A stretch of 64,000 nt of DNA, from positions 1 through 64,000 of the forward strand of contig CAMQBR010000006.1 in assembly GCA_946999045.1 (NCBI GenBank). The letters run 5' to 3'. The notes below the pieces were generated by a model, which searched no databases, was not told the origin of the DNA, and worked only from the letters and a program-made list of their open reading frames with translations. Numbering within the stretch: the first letter of the stretch is position 1; every line of letters begins with the position of its first letter. The DNA comes from an uncultured Prevotella sp. (GTDB lineage Bacteria; Bacteroidota; Bacteroidia; Bacteroidales; Bacteroidaceae). Position numbers and translations under genes: made by a program. This document shows, in pieces, positions 8,425 through 16,917 of the stretch.

Positions 8425-8879
8425 TGTTTTACTATTTTTATTTGTATCTTAATGTCTTTATATGCTGCTTTGCTTAGTTTGTTAAGTTTGTGCACTCGTA
8501 CTTTTTACCAACAAATGTTAAAGAGGGAGTGTGCCGCTTTGTCATTGTTGGGAAATGCGGTAAAAATGCTATTTTATAACAAGGAAGACAAAAGTAAGAA
8601 AATATATTGAATTAATACAAAATGAGCACTAAAAACAACAGATGAAAATTGCACCATATTTTGTAGGTATAATATTTCTTATTAAGTATTGTATTTTCAT
8701 TAAAAAACTTTGTTTAATCACTAAAATTTAGTATTTTTGCATCAATTATATGTGATGCCTATACCTACAAATGGGGGGTAAATGGTAATGTATGTTAATA
8801 CATACAATCTTATTTGGTGGTGCAATTTGAACTTAAGCAAGAAAAATTCTAACATTTAATACTTAAATTTCAATCATTT
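8425..8879. other. Divergent intergenic region between mnmG and the frd operon
   Basis: About 455 bp that must hold the promoters of both operons. The frd promoter is clear (8709-8739). The stretch 8440-8610 has a small open frame on the plus strand but no recognisable protein features, and I do not call it a gene. No recognised riboswitch is seen in the roughly 130-nt leader before frdC. Confidence 0.6.
8709..8739 (+). promoter_or_regulatory. Promoter of the fumarate reductase operon
   Basis: TTTG at 8709-8712, a 19-bp spacer and TATTTTTG at 8732-8739 form a consensus Bacteroidetes sigma-ABfr promoter. Transcription would start near 8746, giving a leader of about 130 nt before frdC. Confidence 0.8.
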
Positions 8880-9566
8880 ATGTGGTTAATCAATTCATCT
8901 ATAGGTAGAAAGATTGTAATGTCAATTACTGGCATTGCTCTTTTTCTATTCCTAACATTTCACATGTGCATGAATGTTGTAGCGTTGTTTTCGGGCGGTG
9001 CCTACAACACTATTTGTGAATTACTTGGTGCCAATTGGTATGCAGTGGTAGCTACGATGGGCTTGGCAGTACTAACAGTTTGCCATATCGTATTTGCTTT
9101 TATACTAACAGCACAGAATAGGAGAGCACGTGGTAGCGAGCGTTATGCTGTTACCCAAAAGAGCGAAAAGGTAGAGTGGGCTTCTCAAAACATGTTGGTT
9201 TTGGGTATCATCATCCTCTTAGGGCTTCTTTTGCACTTGTACAATTTCTGGTATAACATGATGTTTGCAGAGCTGTTTCATGTTGCCGACCCACTTGGTA
9301 ACCCTGCTAATGGTTTCGGATACATTCAACAAACATTTGCAAGCCCCTTGTTTGTTGTTCTGTATGTTATCTGGATTGTTTCTATTTGGTTTCACTTATC
9401 ACACGGATTTTGGAGTTCTATGCAAACATTAGGCATCAATGGCAAAATTTGGTTCAAGCGTTGGAAGGTGATAGGTATTATTTATTCAACCATTCTTATG
9501 CTCGGCTTTCTTGTAGTAGTACTTGCCTTTGCATTTGGTTGTGCACCAAGTTTGTGCTGTGCATAA
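8880..9566 (+). CDS. frdC: Fumarate reductase/succinate dehydrogenase cytochrome b558 subunit
   Basis: This membrane anchor binds heme b and quinone and carries electrons between the menaquinone pool and the FrdAB catalytic subunits. The 228-residue protein has five hydrophobic segments. Candidate heme-ligand histidines lie in them: LTFHMCMN (about H28), VCHIVFA, LLHLYNFW and FHLSHGFW. It matches the b558 type found in Bacteroidetes and Epsilonproteobacteria. Stop and the next start (frdA, 9604) are 37 bp apart, so the genes form an operon from the promoter at 8709-8739. In anaerobic Bacteroidales this complex usually runs as fumarate reductase. Confidence 0.95.
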   Translation: MWLINSSIGRKIVMSITGIALFLFLTFHMCMNVVALFSGGAYNTICELLGANWYAVVATMGLAVLTVCHIVFAFILTAQNRRARGSERYAVTQKSEKVEWASQNMLVLGIIILLGLLLHLYNFWYNMMFAELFHVADPLGNPANGFGYIQQTFASPLFVVLYVIWIVSIWFHLSHGFWSSMQTLGINGKIWFKRWKVIGIIYSTILMLGFLVVVLAFAFGCAPSLCCA

Positions 9567-9603
9567 TGAATATGGTTTAACGATTAAATATAAGAAAATT
9601 ATT

Positions 9604-11583
9604 ATGACACAGATAAATTCAAAAATTCCAGAAGGGCCAGTAGCTGAGAAGTGGACTAACTATAAAGCTCATCAGCGTTTAGTTAACCCAAAGAATAAAG
9701 CAAAATTAGATATTATAGTAGTAGGAACAGGATTGGCAGGAGCCAGTGCAGCTGCCTCATTAGGTGAGATGGGCTTCAATGTTTTTAACTTCTGTATACA
9801 AGATTCTCCACGTCGTGCACACTCTATTGCGGCACAAGGTGGTATTAACGCAACAAAAAACTATCAAAACGATGGCGACTCTGTTTATCGTTTGTTTTAT
9901 GATACTGTAAAAGGTGGCGACTATCGTGCTCGTGAAGCTAACGTATATCGTTTGGCAGAGGTTGCCGATGACATTATTGATCAATGCGTAGCACAGGGCG
10001 TTCCTTTTGCTCGTGAATATGGAGGTATGCTTGCCAATCGTTCTTTTGGTGGCGCACAGGTTAGTCGTACGTTCTATGCAAAAGGTCAAACAGGCCAGCA
10101 ATTGTTATTGGGTGCTTACTCTTCATTGATGTGTCAGGTGCATAAAGGCAAGGTAAAGCTATATACTCGTTACGAAATGGAGGATGTTGTAATTGTAGAC
10201 GGACGTGCTCGTGGTATTATAGCCAAGAATCTTATTACAGGTAAACTGGAGCGTTTCTCTGCTAATGCTGTTGTTATTGCAACGGGTGGATATGGTAACA
10301 CCTATTTTCTTTCAACCAATGCAATGGGATGTAACTGTACAGCAGCTATACAATGTTATCGTAAGGGTGCTTATTTTGCAAACCCCTCATATGTACAAAT
10401 TCACCCAACATGTATTCCTGTGCATGGTAAGAACCAGTCGAAGTTAACATTGATGTCTGAGTCTTTGCGTAACGATGGACGTATTTGGGTTCCTAAAAAG
10501 CTTGAAGATGCAAAGGCTTTGCAAGCTGGAACCAAACAAGGCTGGGAGATACCAGAAGAAGATCGCGACTATTACTTGGAGCGTCGTTATCCTGCTTTTG
10601 GTAACTTAGTACCTCGTGATGTTGCTTCTCGTGCAGCAAAAGAGCGTTGTGATAAAGGTTATGGCGTAAACAATACAGGTTTAGCAGTGTTCCTTGATTT
10701 CTCAGAATCTATTAATCGCTTGGGGTTGGATGAGATTATGCAGCGTTATGGTAACCTCTTTGAGATGTACGAAGAGATTAATGATGTTTTCCCAGGTGAT
10801 CTTGCAAACGAAATAAATGGAGTTAAGTATTACAAACCAATGATGATATTCCCAGCTATCCACTACACCATGGGTGGTATTTGGGTTGACTATGAGTTGA
10901 TGACTTCTGTAACAGGTTTATATTCTATTGGTGAATGTAATTTCTCTGACCATGGAGCAAACCGTTTAGGTGCTTCTGCATTGATGCAAGGTTTGGCAGA
11001 TGGATACTTCGTATTGCCATACACTATTCAAAATTACTTATCAGATCAGAGTGTTTGGCCACGTCTTTCTACCGATCTTCCTGAGTTTGAAGAGGCTGAA
11101 AAGAAGGTGCAATTAGAGATAGATCGCTTGATGTCTATTCAAGGTAAGCGTTCTGTAGACTCTATCCACAAGGAGTTAGGTCATATTATGTGGGAATATG
11201 TTGGTATGGGACGTACTAAGGAGGGGCTTGAAAAGGGTTTGAAACTCATCTCTGAATTACGTAAAGAGTTTGATACAAACTTATTTATCCCTGGCACGAA
11301 AGAGGGGTTAAATATAGAGTTAGATAAAGCTATTCACTTGCGCGATTTTCTTCTTATGGGTCAGCTTGTTGCTTATGATGCTCTATCTCGTAATGAGAGT
11401 TGCGGTGGACATTTCCGTGAGGAGTATCAAACTCCCGAAGGTGAGGCAAAGCGTGATGATGAACATTACTTCTATGTAGGTTGCTGGAAGTATCAGGGCA
11501 ACGACGATACTGCTCCTGAATTGCTGAAAGAGCCTCTTGAGTATGAAGCTATTAAGGTGCAAACACGTAATTATAAGAATTAA
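9604..11583 (+). CDS. frdA: Fumarate reductase/succinate dehydrogenase flavoprotein subunit
   Basis: FrdA holds covalent FAD and the dicarboxylate site. The FAD Rossmann motif IVVGTGLAGASAAASLG lies at about residues 39-55. It is followed by AHSIAAQGGINA, which contains the flavin-linking His, and by the catalytic-region string NLVPRDVASRAAK. I chose the ATG at 9604 (MTQINSKIPEGP; 659 residues) over an in-frame ATG at 9523, because the latter overlaps frdC and encodes a non-conserved stretch. In Bacteroidetes frdB usually follows closely; here about 585 bp of inserted material separates them. Confidence 0.96.
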   Translation: MTQINSKIPEGPVAEKWTNYKAHQRLVNPKNKAKLDIIVVGTGLAGASAAASLGEMGFNVFNFCIQDSPRRAHSIAAQGGINATKNYQNDGDSVYRLFYDTVKGGDYRAREANVYRLAEVADDIIDQCVAQGVPFAREYGGMLANRSFGGAQVSRTFYAKGQTGQQLLLGAYSSLMCQVHKGKVKLYTRYEMEDVVIVDGRARGIIAKNLITGKLERFSANAVVIATGGYGNTYFLSTNAMGCNCTAAIQCYRKGAYFANPSYVQIHPTCIPVHGKNQSKLTLMSESLRNDGRIWVPKKLEDAKALQAGTKQGWEIPEEDRDYYLERRYPAFGNLVPRDVASRAAKERCDKGYGVNNTGLAVFLDFSESINRLGLDEIMQRYGNLFEMYEEINDVFPGDLANEINGVKYYKPMMIFPAIHYTMGGIWVDYELMTSVTGLYSIGECNFSDHGANRLGASALMQGLADGYFVLPYTIQNYLSDQSVWPRLSTDLPEFEEAEKKVQLEIDRLMSIQGKRSVDSIHKELGHIMWEYVGMGRTKEGLEKGLKLISELRKEFDTNLFIPGTKEGLNIELDKAIHLRDFLLMGQLVAYDALSRNESCGGHFREEYQTPEGEAKRDDEHYFYVGCWKYQGNDDTAPELLKEPLEYEAIKVQTRNYKN

Positions 11584-11588
11584 AATTG

Positions 11589-11624
11589 ATGAGTTGACGA
11601 GTTAACAAGTTGACGAGTAGACAG
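11589..11624 (+). repeat. Left arm of inverted GTTGAC-type array
   Basis: Iterated units GTTGACGAGTTAACAAGTTGACGAGT begin 6 bp after the frdA stop. An inverted, slightly diverged version lies at 12121-12155. Together the arms bracket a decayed four-helix-bundle gene inserted between frdA and frdB. Confidence 0.75.
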
Positions 11625-11678
11625 GATGATAGTGGATTAGTGAGGTTTTCCTATAACTAATATGTAACCCGAATTGAT

Positions 11679-12040
11679 ATGAATACTACGCACAAAGATT
11701 TGATCGTCTGGCAAAAGAGCATCATTCTTGTGAAAAAGATTTATCAAGTAACGAGAAGTTTTCCACATGAAGAACTCATGGGAATTACCTCTCTAATGCG
11801 TAGAGCAGCAAATTCAATACCTTCAAATATCGCTGAAGGTTATGGCAGAGCAACAACAAAAGAGTTGTTATATTTCTAATATATTGCTTTGGGTTCAGCT
11901 TCTGAATTTTGGATACTCAAATTATTCTCTGTAAAGAGTAGAGCTTTATTACTGATTTGGAGGTCTATCAAGAATTCTATCAATAAAATATAGAAGTCTT
12001 AAAAATGCTAACAGCACTCATTAAAAGTCAACAACAATAG
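11679..12040 (+). pseudogene. Decayed four-helix-bundle (23S rRNA IVP-like) protein gene
   Basis: The first 66 codons encode the family N-terminus (KDLIVWQKS, MRRAANSIPSNIAEGYGR), typical of the bacterial four-helix-bundle proteins known from 23S rRNA intervening sequences and from scattered intergenic inserts. A TAA at 11877-11879 interrupts the frame, but the same frame continues YIALGSASE. A 2-nt excess in the T-run at about 11907-11910 then shifts the frame. The expected C-terminal half (DTQIILCKE, TDLEVYQEFYQ, IEVLKMLTALIKS) can be read in the shifted frame with further stops at 11939 and 11984, ending at 12040. So it carries at least three nonsense mutations and one frameshift. The flanking inverted arrays suggest it arrived as a unit. 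Confidence 0.85.
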
Positions 12041-12120
12041 ACAAAATATTCATCAAACCGTTGCATTTGGAAAATATAGATCCCTATCAATTTCTGTAAC
12101 TATTGAAAAAAAAGCTATTA

Positions 12121-12155
12121 GCTTGTCAACTTGTCAACTCGTAAACTTGTCAACT
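12121..12155 (-). repeat. Right arm of inverted GTTGAC-type array
   Basis: GCTTGTCAACTTGTCAACTC and the following AAACTTGTCAAC are the inverted counterpart of the array at 11589-11624. The arm ends 14 bp before the frdB start codon, so it lies in the immediate translation-initiation region of frdB. Confidence 0.75.
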
Positions 12156-12169
12156 AAAAAATAAAAACC

Positions 12170-12928
12170 ATGTCAAAAAATATAAGTTTTACTGTTAAAT
12201 ATTGGCGTCAGAATGGTCCTAAGGCTAAGGGACACTTCGATACACACGAGATGAAGAACATTCCAGATGATATGTCATTCCTCGAAATGCTCGACATTCT
12301 AAACGAAGAACTTATTGAAGGTGGGGAAGAACCTTTCGTCTTCGACCACGACTGCCGTGAGGGTATTTGCGGTATGTGTTCACTCTATATCAATGGTGTA
12401 CCACACGGAAAAACCGAACGTGGGGCCACAACCTGCCAGTTATATATGCGTCGTTTCAATGATGGCGATGTTATTACCATTGAACCTTGGCGTTCGGCAG
12501 GCTTCCCAGTTATTAAAGACTGTATGGTTGACCGTGGTGCTTTTGATAAGATTATGGCTGCCGGTGGCTACAATACTATTCGTACTGGACAGGCACAAGA
12601 TGCTAATGCTATCTTGATACCTAAGGAGAAAGCCGATGAGGCTATGGACTGTGCAACCTGCATCGGTTGTGGTGCTTGTGTTGCTGCTTGCAAAAACGGT
12701 TCTGCTATGCTCTTCGTAAGTTCAAAAGTTAGTCAGTTTGCCCTCCTTCCACAAGGTCGTCCAGAGGCTGCTAAGCGTGCTAAGGCAATGGTAAGGAAGA
12801 TGGATGAGCTGGGATTTGGTAACTGTACCAACACTCGTGCATGCGAAGCTGTATGTCCAAAGAACGAATCTATTTCAAATATTGCACGTCTCAACCGCGA
12901 GTTTATCTCTGCTAAGTTAAAGGATTAA
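12170..12928 (+). CDS. frdB: Fumarate reductase/succinate dehydrogenase iron-sulfur subunit
   Basis: FrdB relays electrons between FAD and heme through three Fe-S clusters. The [2Fe-2S] ligands lie in CREGICGMC (about residues 62-70) plus a later Cys in TTCQLY. The [4Fe-4S] motif is CATCIGCGACVAAC (about 161-174), and the second C-terminal cluster region is CTNTRACEAVCP. At 252 residues the length is normal. The start ATG at 12170 immediately follows an inserted repeat arm, so its original ribosome-binding region may have been altered. A terminator follows at 13070. Confidence 0.96.
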   Translation: MSKNISFTVKYWRQNGPKAKGHFDTHEMKNIPDDMSFLEMLDILNEELIEGGEEPFVFDHDCREGICGMCSLYINGVPHGKTERGATTCQLYMRRFNDGDVITIEPWRSAGFPVIKDCMVDRGAFDKIMAAGGYNTIRTGQAQDANAILIPKEKADEAMDCATCIGCGACVAACKNGSAMLFVSSKVSQFALLPQGRPEAAKRAKAMVRKMDELGFGNCTNTRACEAVCPKNESISNIARLNREFISAKLKD

Positions 12929-13779
12929 TACGATATTCATATAGATGAACTATTACCTATAAGTGTTCTTACGGGCATTCTTTTTGAATCTAAGGTCTTA
13001 AAAGTGCTTTGTTGTATGTAATTCTTATTATATAGAAGAACAAGCTTATAGAGTTCATATTCTTACATTAAGCCTGTGTATCTTAAGAGGGTATGCAGGC
13101 TTTTTTGTGCTTTTGGGTTATTACACCAACAGTTAACTGCTTATTAATGTTACCGCTTTTGTTGAAATAATTTACCTTATTTTGGATGCTTTTTTTTCTT
13201 GAAGTAGAAAAATTAACTATACTTTTTTCTTTAATTATGCTGGTATTAGTGTTGGATGTTGGTAGAAATTTGATAATTTGGCGCAGTTACTACCGCTAAA
13301 CCATTGAGTTTGTAGCATTAACCCTTTGGGTTAGTGCTATTAAAACGTGCAAATAGCGTGATTAAAGCATTGGGATAAGTGCTAAAATGGGTGTAAAAAA
13401 TGGCGGAATTTAGATAGAATAAATATAAGTGGTTGATACCTTTATATTTATAAAATATGCTCATTTTGCCGATATTTCAAGCAAAATACTTTGTTGCAGA
13501 AAATATTCAAAATATAAAGTGTGTTTTGTAAATAAAAATGATATGTCTACAAAAAAGCTATTGGCTACATATTTTGTTAACCAATAATGCGCAAATTTAT
13601 TCCTTATTGCTTCGTGCAAAGTTGGGGAGGGTGTAGATTTTTGTCTGCGGAATACAAATAAAGAGGCGTCAAGAATAATGCCTCTCTATATTTCTTCTGC
13701 GGACAGGAATATCCGCTCCCCCCAGTTTTGCTTACTGTAAATTGGGGGGTGCGTTTGGAAAAAGATTATTAATTTTCCG
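12929..13779. other. Long intergenic region between convergent frdB and the LolE-like gene
   Basis: About 850 bp with no supported gene. It holds the frd terminator (13070-13106), an AT-rich middle, and a weak hairpin (AGAGGC at 13662-13667 with 13680-13685) that may terminate the minus-strand gene. Around 13300-13390 short phrases such as TTAGTGCTATTAA and CATTGAG echo other long intergenic regions here (about 3640). Confidence 0.5.
13070..13106 (+). terminator. Terminator of the frd operon
   Basis: AAGCCTG at 13070-13076 pairs with CAGGCTT at 13096-13102, followed by a T-run to 13106. It lies about 140 bp after the frdB stop. Confidence 0.65.
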
Positions 13780-15018
13780 TTATTCCTGTTCATTCAGCAA
13801 GCGTTTGCTAAAGTATCTTACAGGATACCACACGGCAATTCCGCCCACTAAGATAACTGTTATAAATATAAAGAGAACATCCCAGTAATGTACGCTCACA
13901 GGATAAGCATTTACAACAAAGTTTCCTGCTTCGCTGCCCAATGCTACAAAGCCATATGTTTGTTGTAACCAGCAAAGCAACAGACCTATTAAAATACCGA
14001 TGATGGCACCTATAACCGAGATCATTCTGCCCTCAAACAAGAAGATACGCATAATTTGGTGGCTATTTGCACCAAGGTTTCTCAGTGTTATTACATCTTG
14101 TTTCTTATCAATCATGAGCATAGAAAGCGAACCTATGATATTAAAGCAAGCAATAATCAGGATGAAAGTCAAGAAAAAGTAGGCTATCATTTTCTCTATT
14201 TGCATAATCTTAAACGTATCAGCCTGTTGCTCAAATCTATCCAATACCTTATACTTATCACCCACAATGCTTTGTATCTTCTTTTTTACGTTATCCAGAT
14301 TACTTCCAGGTTTTAGTCGCAATTCTAATGAAGTAATCTGTCCTTCCATATCAAATAAGTTGCGAGCAAAACCTAATGAGGTAATGATATGTCCCTTATC
14401 ATATTTGGTTTGGTTGACAGAGAACACCACTCCAGGCGATAACAGTGAGTCAACCACAAACCCATCCTGTGGGTTTGTCATATCTAGTTGCCCTATGCGT
14501 TTGGGCGCATATATCTTAATATATCCGTTCCATGATGTCCCCACATCCAGCGTTTGTGCCAAGCGTATACCCAAAATGCCGTATTCCAGATTAGCTGCAT
14601 GTAGCTGATATTGTCCGTCTCCGTACAAAATTTTTTTGATGTTTGTAAGGCTGTCAAAGTTATCTTCTACACCCATAATGGTTACCATGGCTTGTTTGCC
14701 CTGATAAGTAGCCATAGCCATCTCTTTTACTGTTTCGGTTGCCACCGATACCTCATTTAGGTGTTTTACCTGTGTCAGCACCTTATCGCTGGCATTTGCC
14801 GTCTTTCCTTGCGTTGGAACAATCTCTAATTGAGGATCAAAGTTGGTTAAAAACGATGCAACCAAATCGTGAAATCCATTAAAAACACTCAATACGATGA
14901 CCAATGCCATAGTGGCAACTGCTACACCTATAACAGATATAACAGAAATAACATTGATTGCGTTGGTACTTTTTTTGGAAAAAAGATAGCGACGCGATAC
15001 GAAAAATGGAAAATTCAT
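13780..15018 (-). CDS. LolC/LolE-family (FtsX-like) ABC transporter permease
   Basis: The 412-residue inner-membrane protein has the lipoprotein-releasing permease layout. There is one N-terminal membrane segment (about residues 20-48, VISVIGVAVATMALVIVLSV), a large periplasmic domain (about 50-270), and three C-terminal segments (IAYFFLTFILIIACFNIIG, VIGAIIGILIGLLLC, FIFITVILVGGIAVWY) with the FtsX-type LRNLGANSHQI loop. The family moves outer-membrane lipoproteins from the inner membrane using a separate LolD ATPase, which is not seen here. It is downstream of rbfA on the same strand, separated by 237 bp. Whether it is truly LolC/E-equivalent is inference from family. Confidence 0.88.
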   Translation of the reverse strand: MNFPFFVSRRYLFSKKSTNAINVISVISVIGVAVATMALVIVLSVFNGFHDLVASFLTNFDPQLEIVPTQGKTANASDKVLTQVKHLNEVSVATETVKEMAMATYQGKQAMVTIMGVEDNFDSLTNIKKILYGDGQYQLHAANLEYGILGIRLAQTLDVGTSWNGYIKIYAPKRIGQLDMTNPQDGFVVDSLLSPGVVFSVNQTKYDKGHIITSLGFARNLFDMEGQITSLELRLKPGSNLDNVKKKIQSIVGDKYKVLDRFEQQADTFKIMQIEKMIAYFFLTFILIIACFNIIGSLSMLMIDKKQDVITLRNLGANSHQIMRIFLFEGRMISVIGAIIGILIGLLLCWLQQTYGFVALGSEAGNFVVNAYPVSVHYWDVLFIFITVILVGGIAVWYPVRYFSKRLLNEQE

Positions 15019-15255
15019 GTTACGATATGATACTAAAAATTATGTAAAAATACATTTATGATAGGGGTGTGGTTGAGGGGTTAGATGGAAGTAAAAACGA
15101 ATTTATCAGAAGTTAGCGTACGTTAGCATTGTATTTTTATCATTTCGTAATAAGCATCAGTCGTTTTCCTTCAATCTGTTCAGCATTCGTTTGTTAATTT
15201 TTTGTTATCTTCCTCTTTACTCTTTTTTCTCTATTGGGTGTCATATTATTGCTTG

Positions 15256-15591
15256 TTACTTCTTTAATAGCTCATCAATGTGCTCAATATAGTCTAAGCT
15301 ATCGTCAATAAAGAAGCGCAATTCGGGTATGATACGCAACTGATTGTGTACACGTTTGCCTAAATCATAGCGTACCGTCTTGGCATTCTGGTTAATATTT
15401 TTAATAATTTCATCGGCTTTTTCTGAAGGAAATATGCTAAGATAAGCAGTGCATACACCGAGGTCAGGACTAATGCGAACACGAGTTACGCTTACCATTA
15501 TCCCATGAGTGGTACGTGTTTGCGACTGAAAAATCATAGCGAGTTCCTTTTGTAGCAATCTTGCTACACGGTTTTGTCTTGTTTCTTGCAT
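15256..15591 (-). CDS. rbfA: 30S ribosome-binding factor A
   Basis: RbfA is a cold-shock and maturation factor for the 30S subunit that acts near the 16S 5' end. The 111-residue protein has the small KH-like fold, with TRQNRVARLLQKELA at the N-terminus, VRISPDLGVCTAYLSIFP in the middle and the RIIPELRFFIDDSLDYI signature near the C-terminus. Length and start (MQETRQNRV) are typical. A copy of the dispersed repeat begins 20 bp upstream of its start, so its promoter or leader probably overlaps repeat DNA. Confidence 0.93.
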   Translation of the reverse strand: MQETRQNRVARLLQKELAMIFQSQTRTTHGIMVSVTRVRISPDLGVCTAYLSIFPSEKADEIIKNINQNAKTVRYDLGKRVHNQLRIIPELRFFIDDSLDYIEHIDELLKK

Positions 15592-15611
15592 AATAAATTA
15601 TATTTTATTTG

Positions 15612-15811
15612 AAGGATAGTTCTATCAATTACTACCATATCTGGTAAGTAATTTTTAAGCAACATGTTTTGTTATCTTTTTGCTTCTTTTTTTTGATTCA
15701 AAATGTGAGTAATTTTAGTAGTGTAGCTTGCTACACTTTTTCACTCGCTTACATTTTTGGTCTCAAATATAAGCCTTATATTTAACAACGCTAATTTATA
15801 GAATCAGCCTA
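15612..15811 (-). repeat. MITE-like repeat, copy B
   Basis: In minus orientation relative to copy A. The left terminus is TAGTTCTATCAATTACTACC and the right terminus is GCTAATTTATAGAATCAGCC. The central palindrome AGTGTAGC-TT-GCTACACT lies at about 15718-15735. It sits between the divergent rbfA and acyltransferase genes. Confidence 0.85.
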
Positions 15812-15847
15812 AAACTTTTTTCTTAGCTACAAAGTTAATGATAATAC

Positions 15848-15877
15848 TTGATAATAGGAATATTTTATATATTTTTG
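15848..15877 (+). promoter_or_regulatory. Promoter overlapping the acyltransferase gene start
   Basis: TTG at 15848-15850, a 19-bp spacer and TATTTTTG at 15870-15877. The predicted transcription start, about 7 nt later, coincides with the ATG at 15883, implying a leaderless or nearly leaderless mRNA. Confidence 0.65.
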
Positions 15878-15882
15878 TAGCT

Positions 15883-16839
15883 ATGACATGGCATATCCTA
15901 TCCACATCAGGTAAAAGAATTACGGAGTTAGACTATCTCAAGAGTGTGTTTATTTTGCTTATGATAGTTTTTCATTTGGTATATATTGGCAACCATTATC
16001 CTGTTGCTAAAGCCTTTGTGTATACGTTTCACATGCCAGGTTTTCTTATTATATCGGGTTATCTGTTTAATATGCATAAGTCGGTTGGAAAATTTGCCCA
16101 CTATATTCAATGGCTTTTTGTTCCTTATTTTCTCATGGAAAGTGGGTATGTGGCAATGGCAGCCGTACTTCCTATACGCGAGCATATATACCAATTCTCC
16201 TTTATGCTATATGTAGACAAACTGTTTTTGCATCCTATTGGGCCTTATTGGTATTTGCATACCCTAATGTTGTGTGGTATGGTATCGTATTTGGTGAGTA
16301 GATTATCAAGAAAAGCGGGTATTTGGCGCATTGGTTTAGTGTTTGGTATTTTAGTAGGTTGTTCGTTTTTAGGCATTATAGAGAGGGCTAATGCCTTTTA
16401 CTTTTGTGTTGGGTTGTGTTTACGGCATTATGGTGGCTCTTTTATCAAAGTATTTCACCCCTCTTGTTGGTCTGTTATAGTAGTTATACTCATAACCATG
16501 TTCATGCCTAACTCATTGCACAAATATACTTTTTGGGGTATGATGATAGTGTATTTTATGTTTTCTTTTTTGCTCGGAATTTATTACTATTTGCCTATAA
16601 AAGTTGCAAATTTGTTCCATTTCATCGGTAGAAACTCCCTTGTCTTATTGTTGTTTTCGCCTATTTTTACGGTGTTAGCCAAATTATTTCAACCCTATTT
16701 GCTCATTGAGCCTACGGGCATGCTCTTTATGCTGGTAGCCTTAACGTTTACGGTAGTAGGCTGCTTTGCCATTGTATATTTGTTGCAATGGCTGCATTTG
16801 GTTCGATTTATCTTTGGAAAAGACACGGTTGTGCGGTAA
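15883..16839 (+). CDS. Acyltransferase family 3 membrane protein
   Basis: An integral membrane protein of about ten hydrophobic segments. It has the acyltransferase-3 opening RITELDYLKSVFILLMIVFH, with the His that follows the first segment, and FHMPGFLIISGYLF, the conserved phrase of segment 2. Members O-acylate sugars of polysaccharides, LPS or other surface glycans; the substrate here is unknown. An in-frame ATG exists at 15838 but lies upstream of the predicted -7 box, so I take 15883 (318 residues; MTWHILSTSGKR). No surface-polysaccharide genes adjoin it. It is divergent from rbfA with a repeat element between them. Confidence 0.85.
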   Translation: MTWHILSTSGKRITELDYLKSVFILLMIVFHLVYIGNHYPVAKAFVYTFHMPGFLIISGYLFNMHKSVGKFAHYIQWLFVPYFLMESGYVAMAAVLPIREHIYQFSFMLYVDKLFLHPIGPYWYLHTLMLCGMVSYLVSRLSRKAGIWRIGLVFGILVGCSFLGIIERANAFYFCVGLCLRHYGGSFIKVFHPSCWSVIVVILITMFMPNSLHKYTFWGMMIVYFMFSFLLGIYYYLPIKVANLFHFIGRNSLVLLLFSPIFTVLAKLFQPYLLIEPTGMLFMLVALTFTVVGCFAIVYLLQWLHLVRFIFGKDTVVR

Positions 16840-16917
16840 ACAAGTATAAGGTAATAACCGTTAACTCTTTGTTAACTCCTAATAACACCCATAAGCGTCC
16901 TTGTTTTGCGCCAACAA

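Noticed and set aside
9523..9603. In-frame upstream extension of frdA
   Set aside because: It overlaps the 3' end of frdC and encodes a non-conserved stretch; the ATG at 9604 gives the usual fumarate reductase N-terminus.
11589..12155. CRISPR array
   Set aside because: The GTTGAC units are contiguous short iterations arranged as two inverted arms, without spacers or cas genes.
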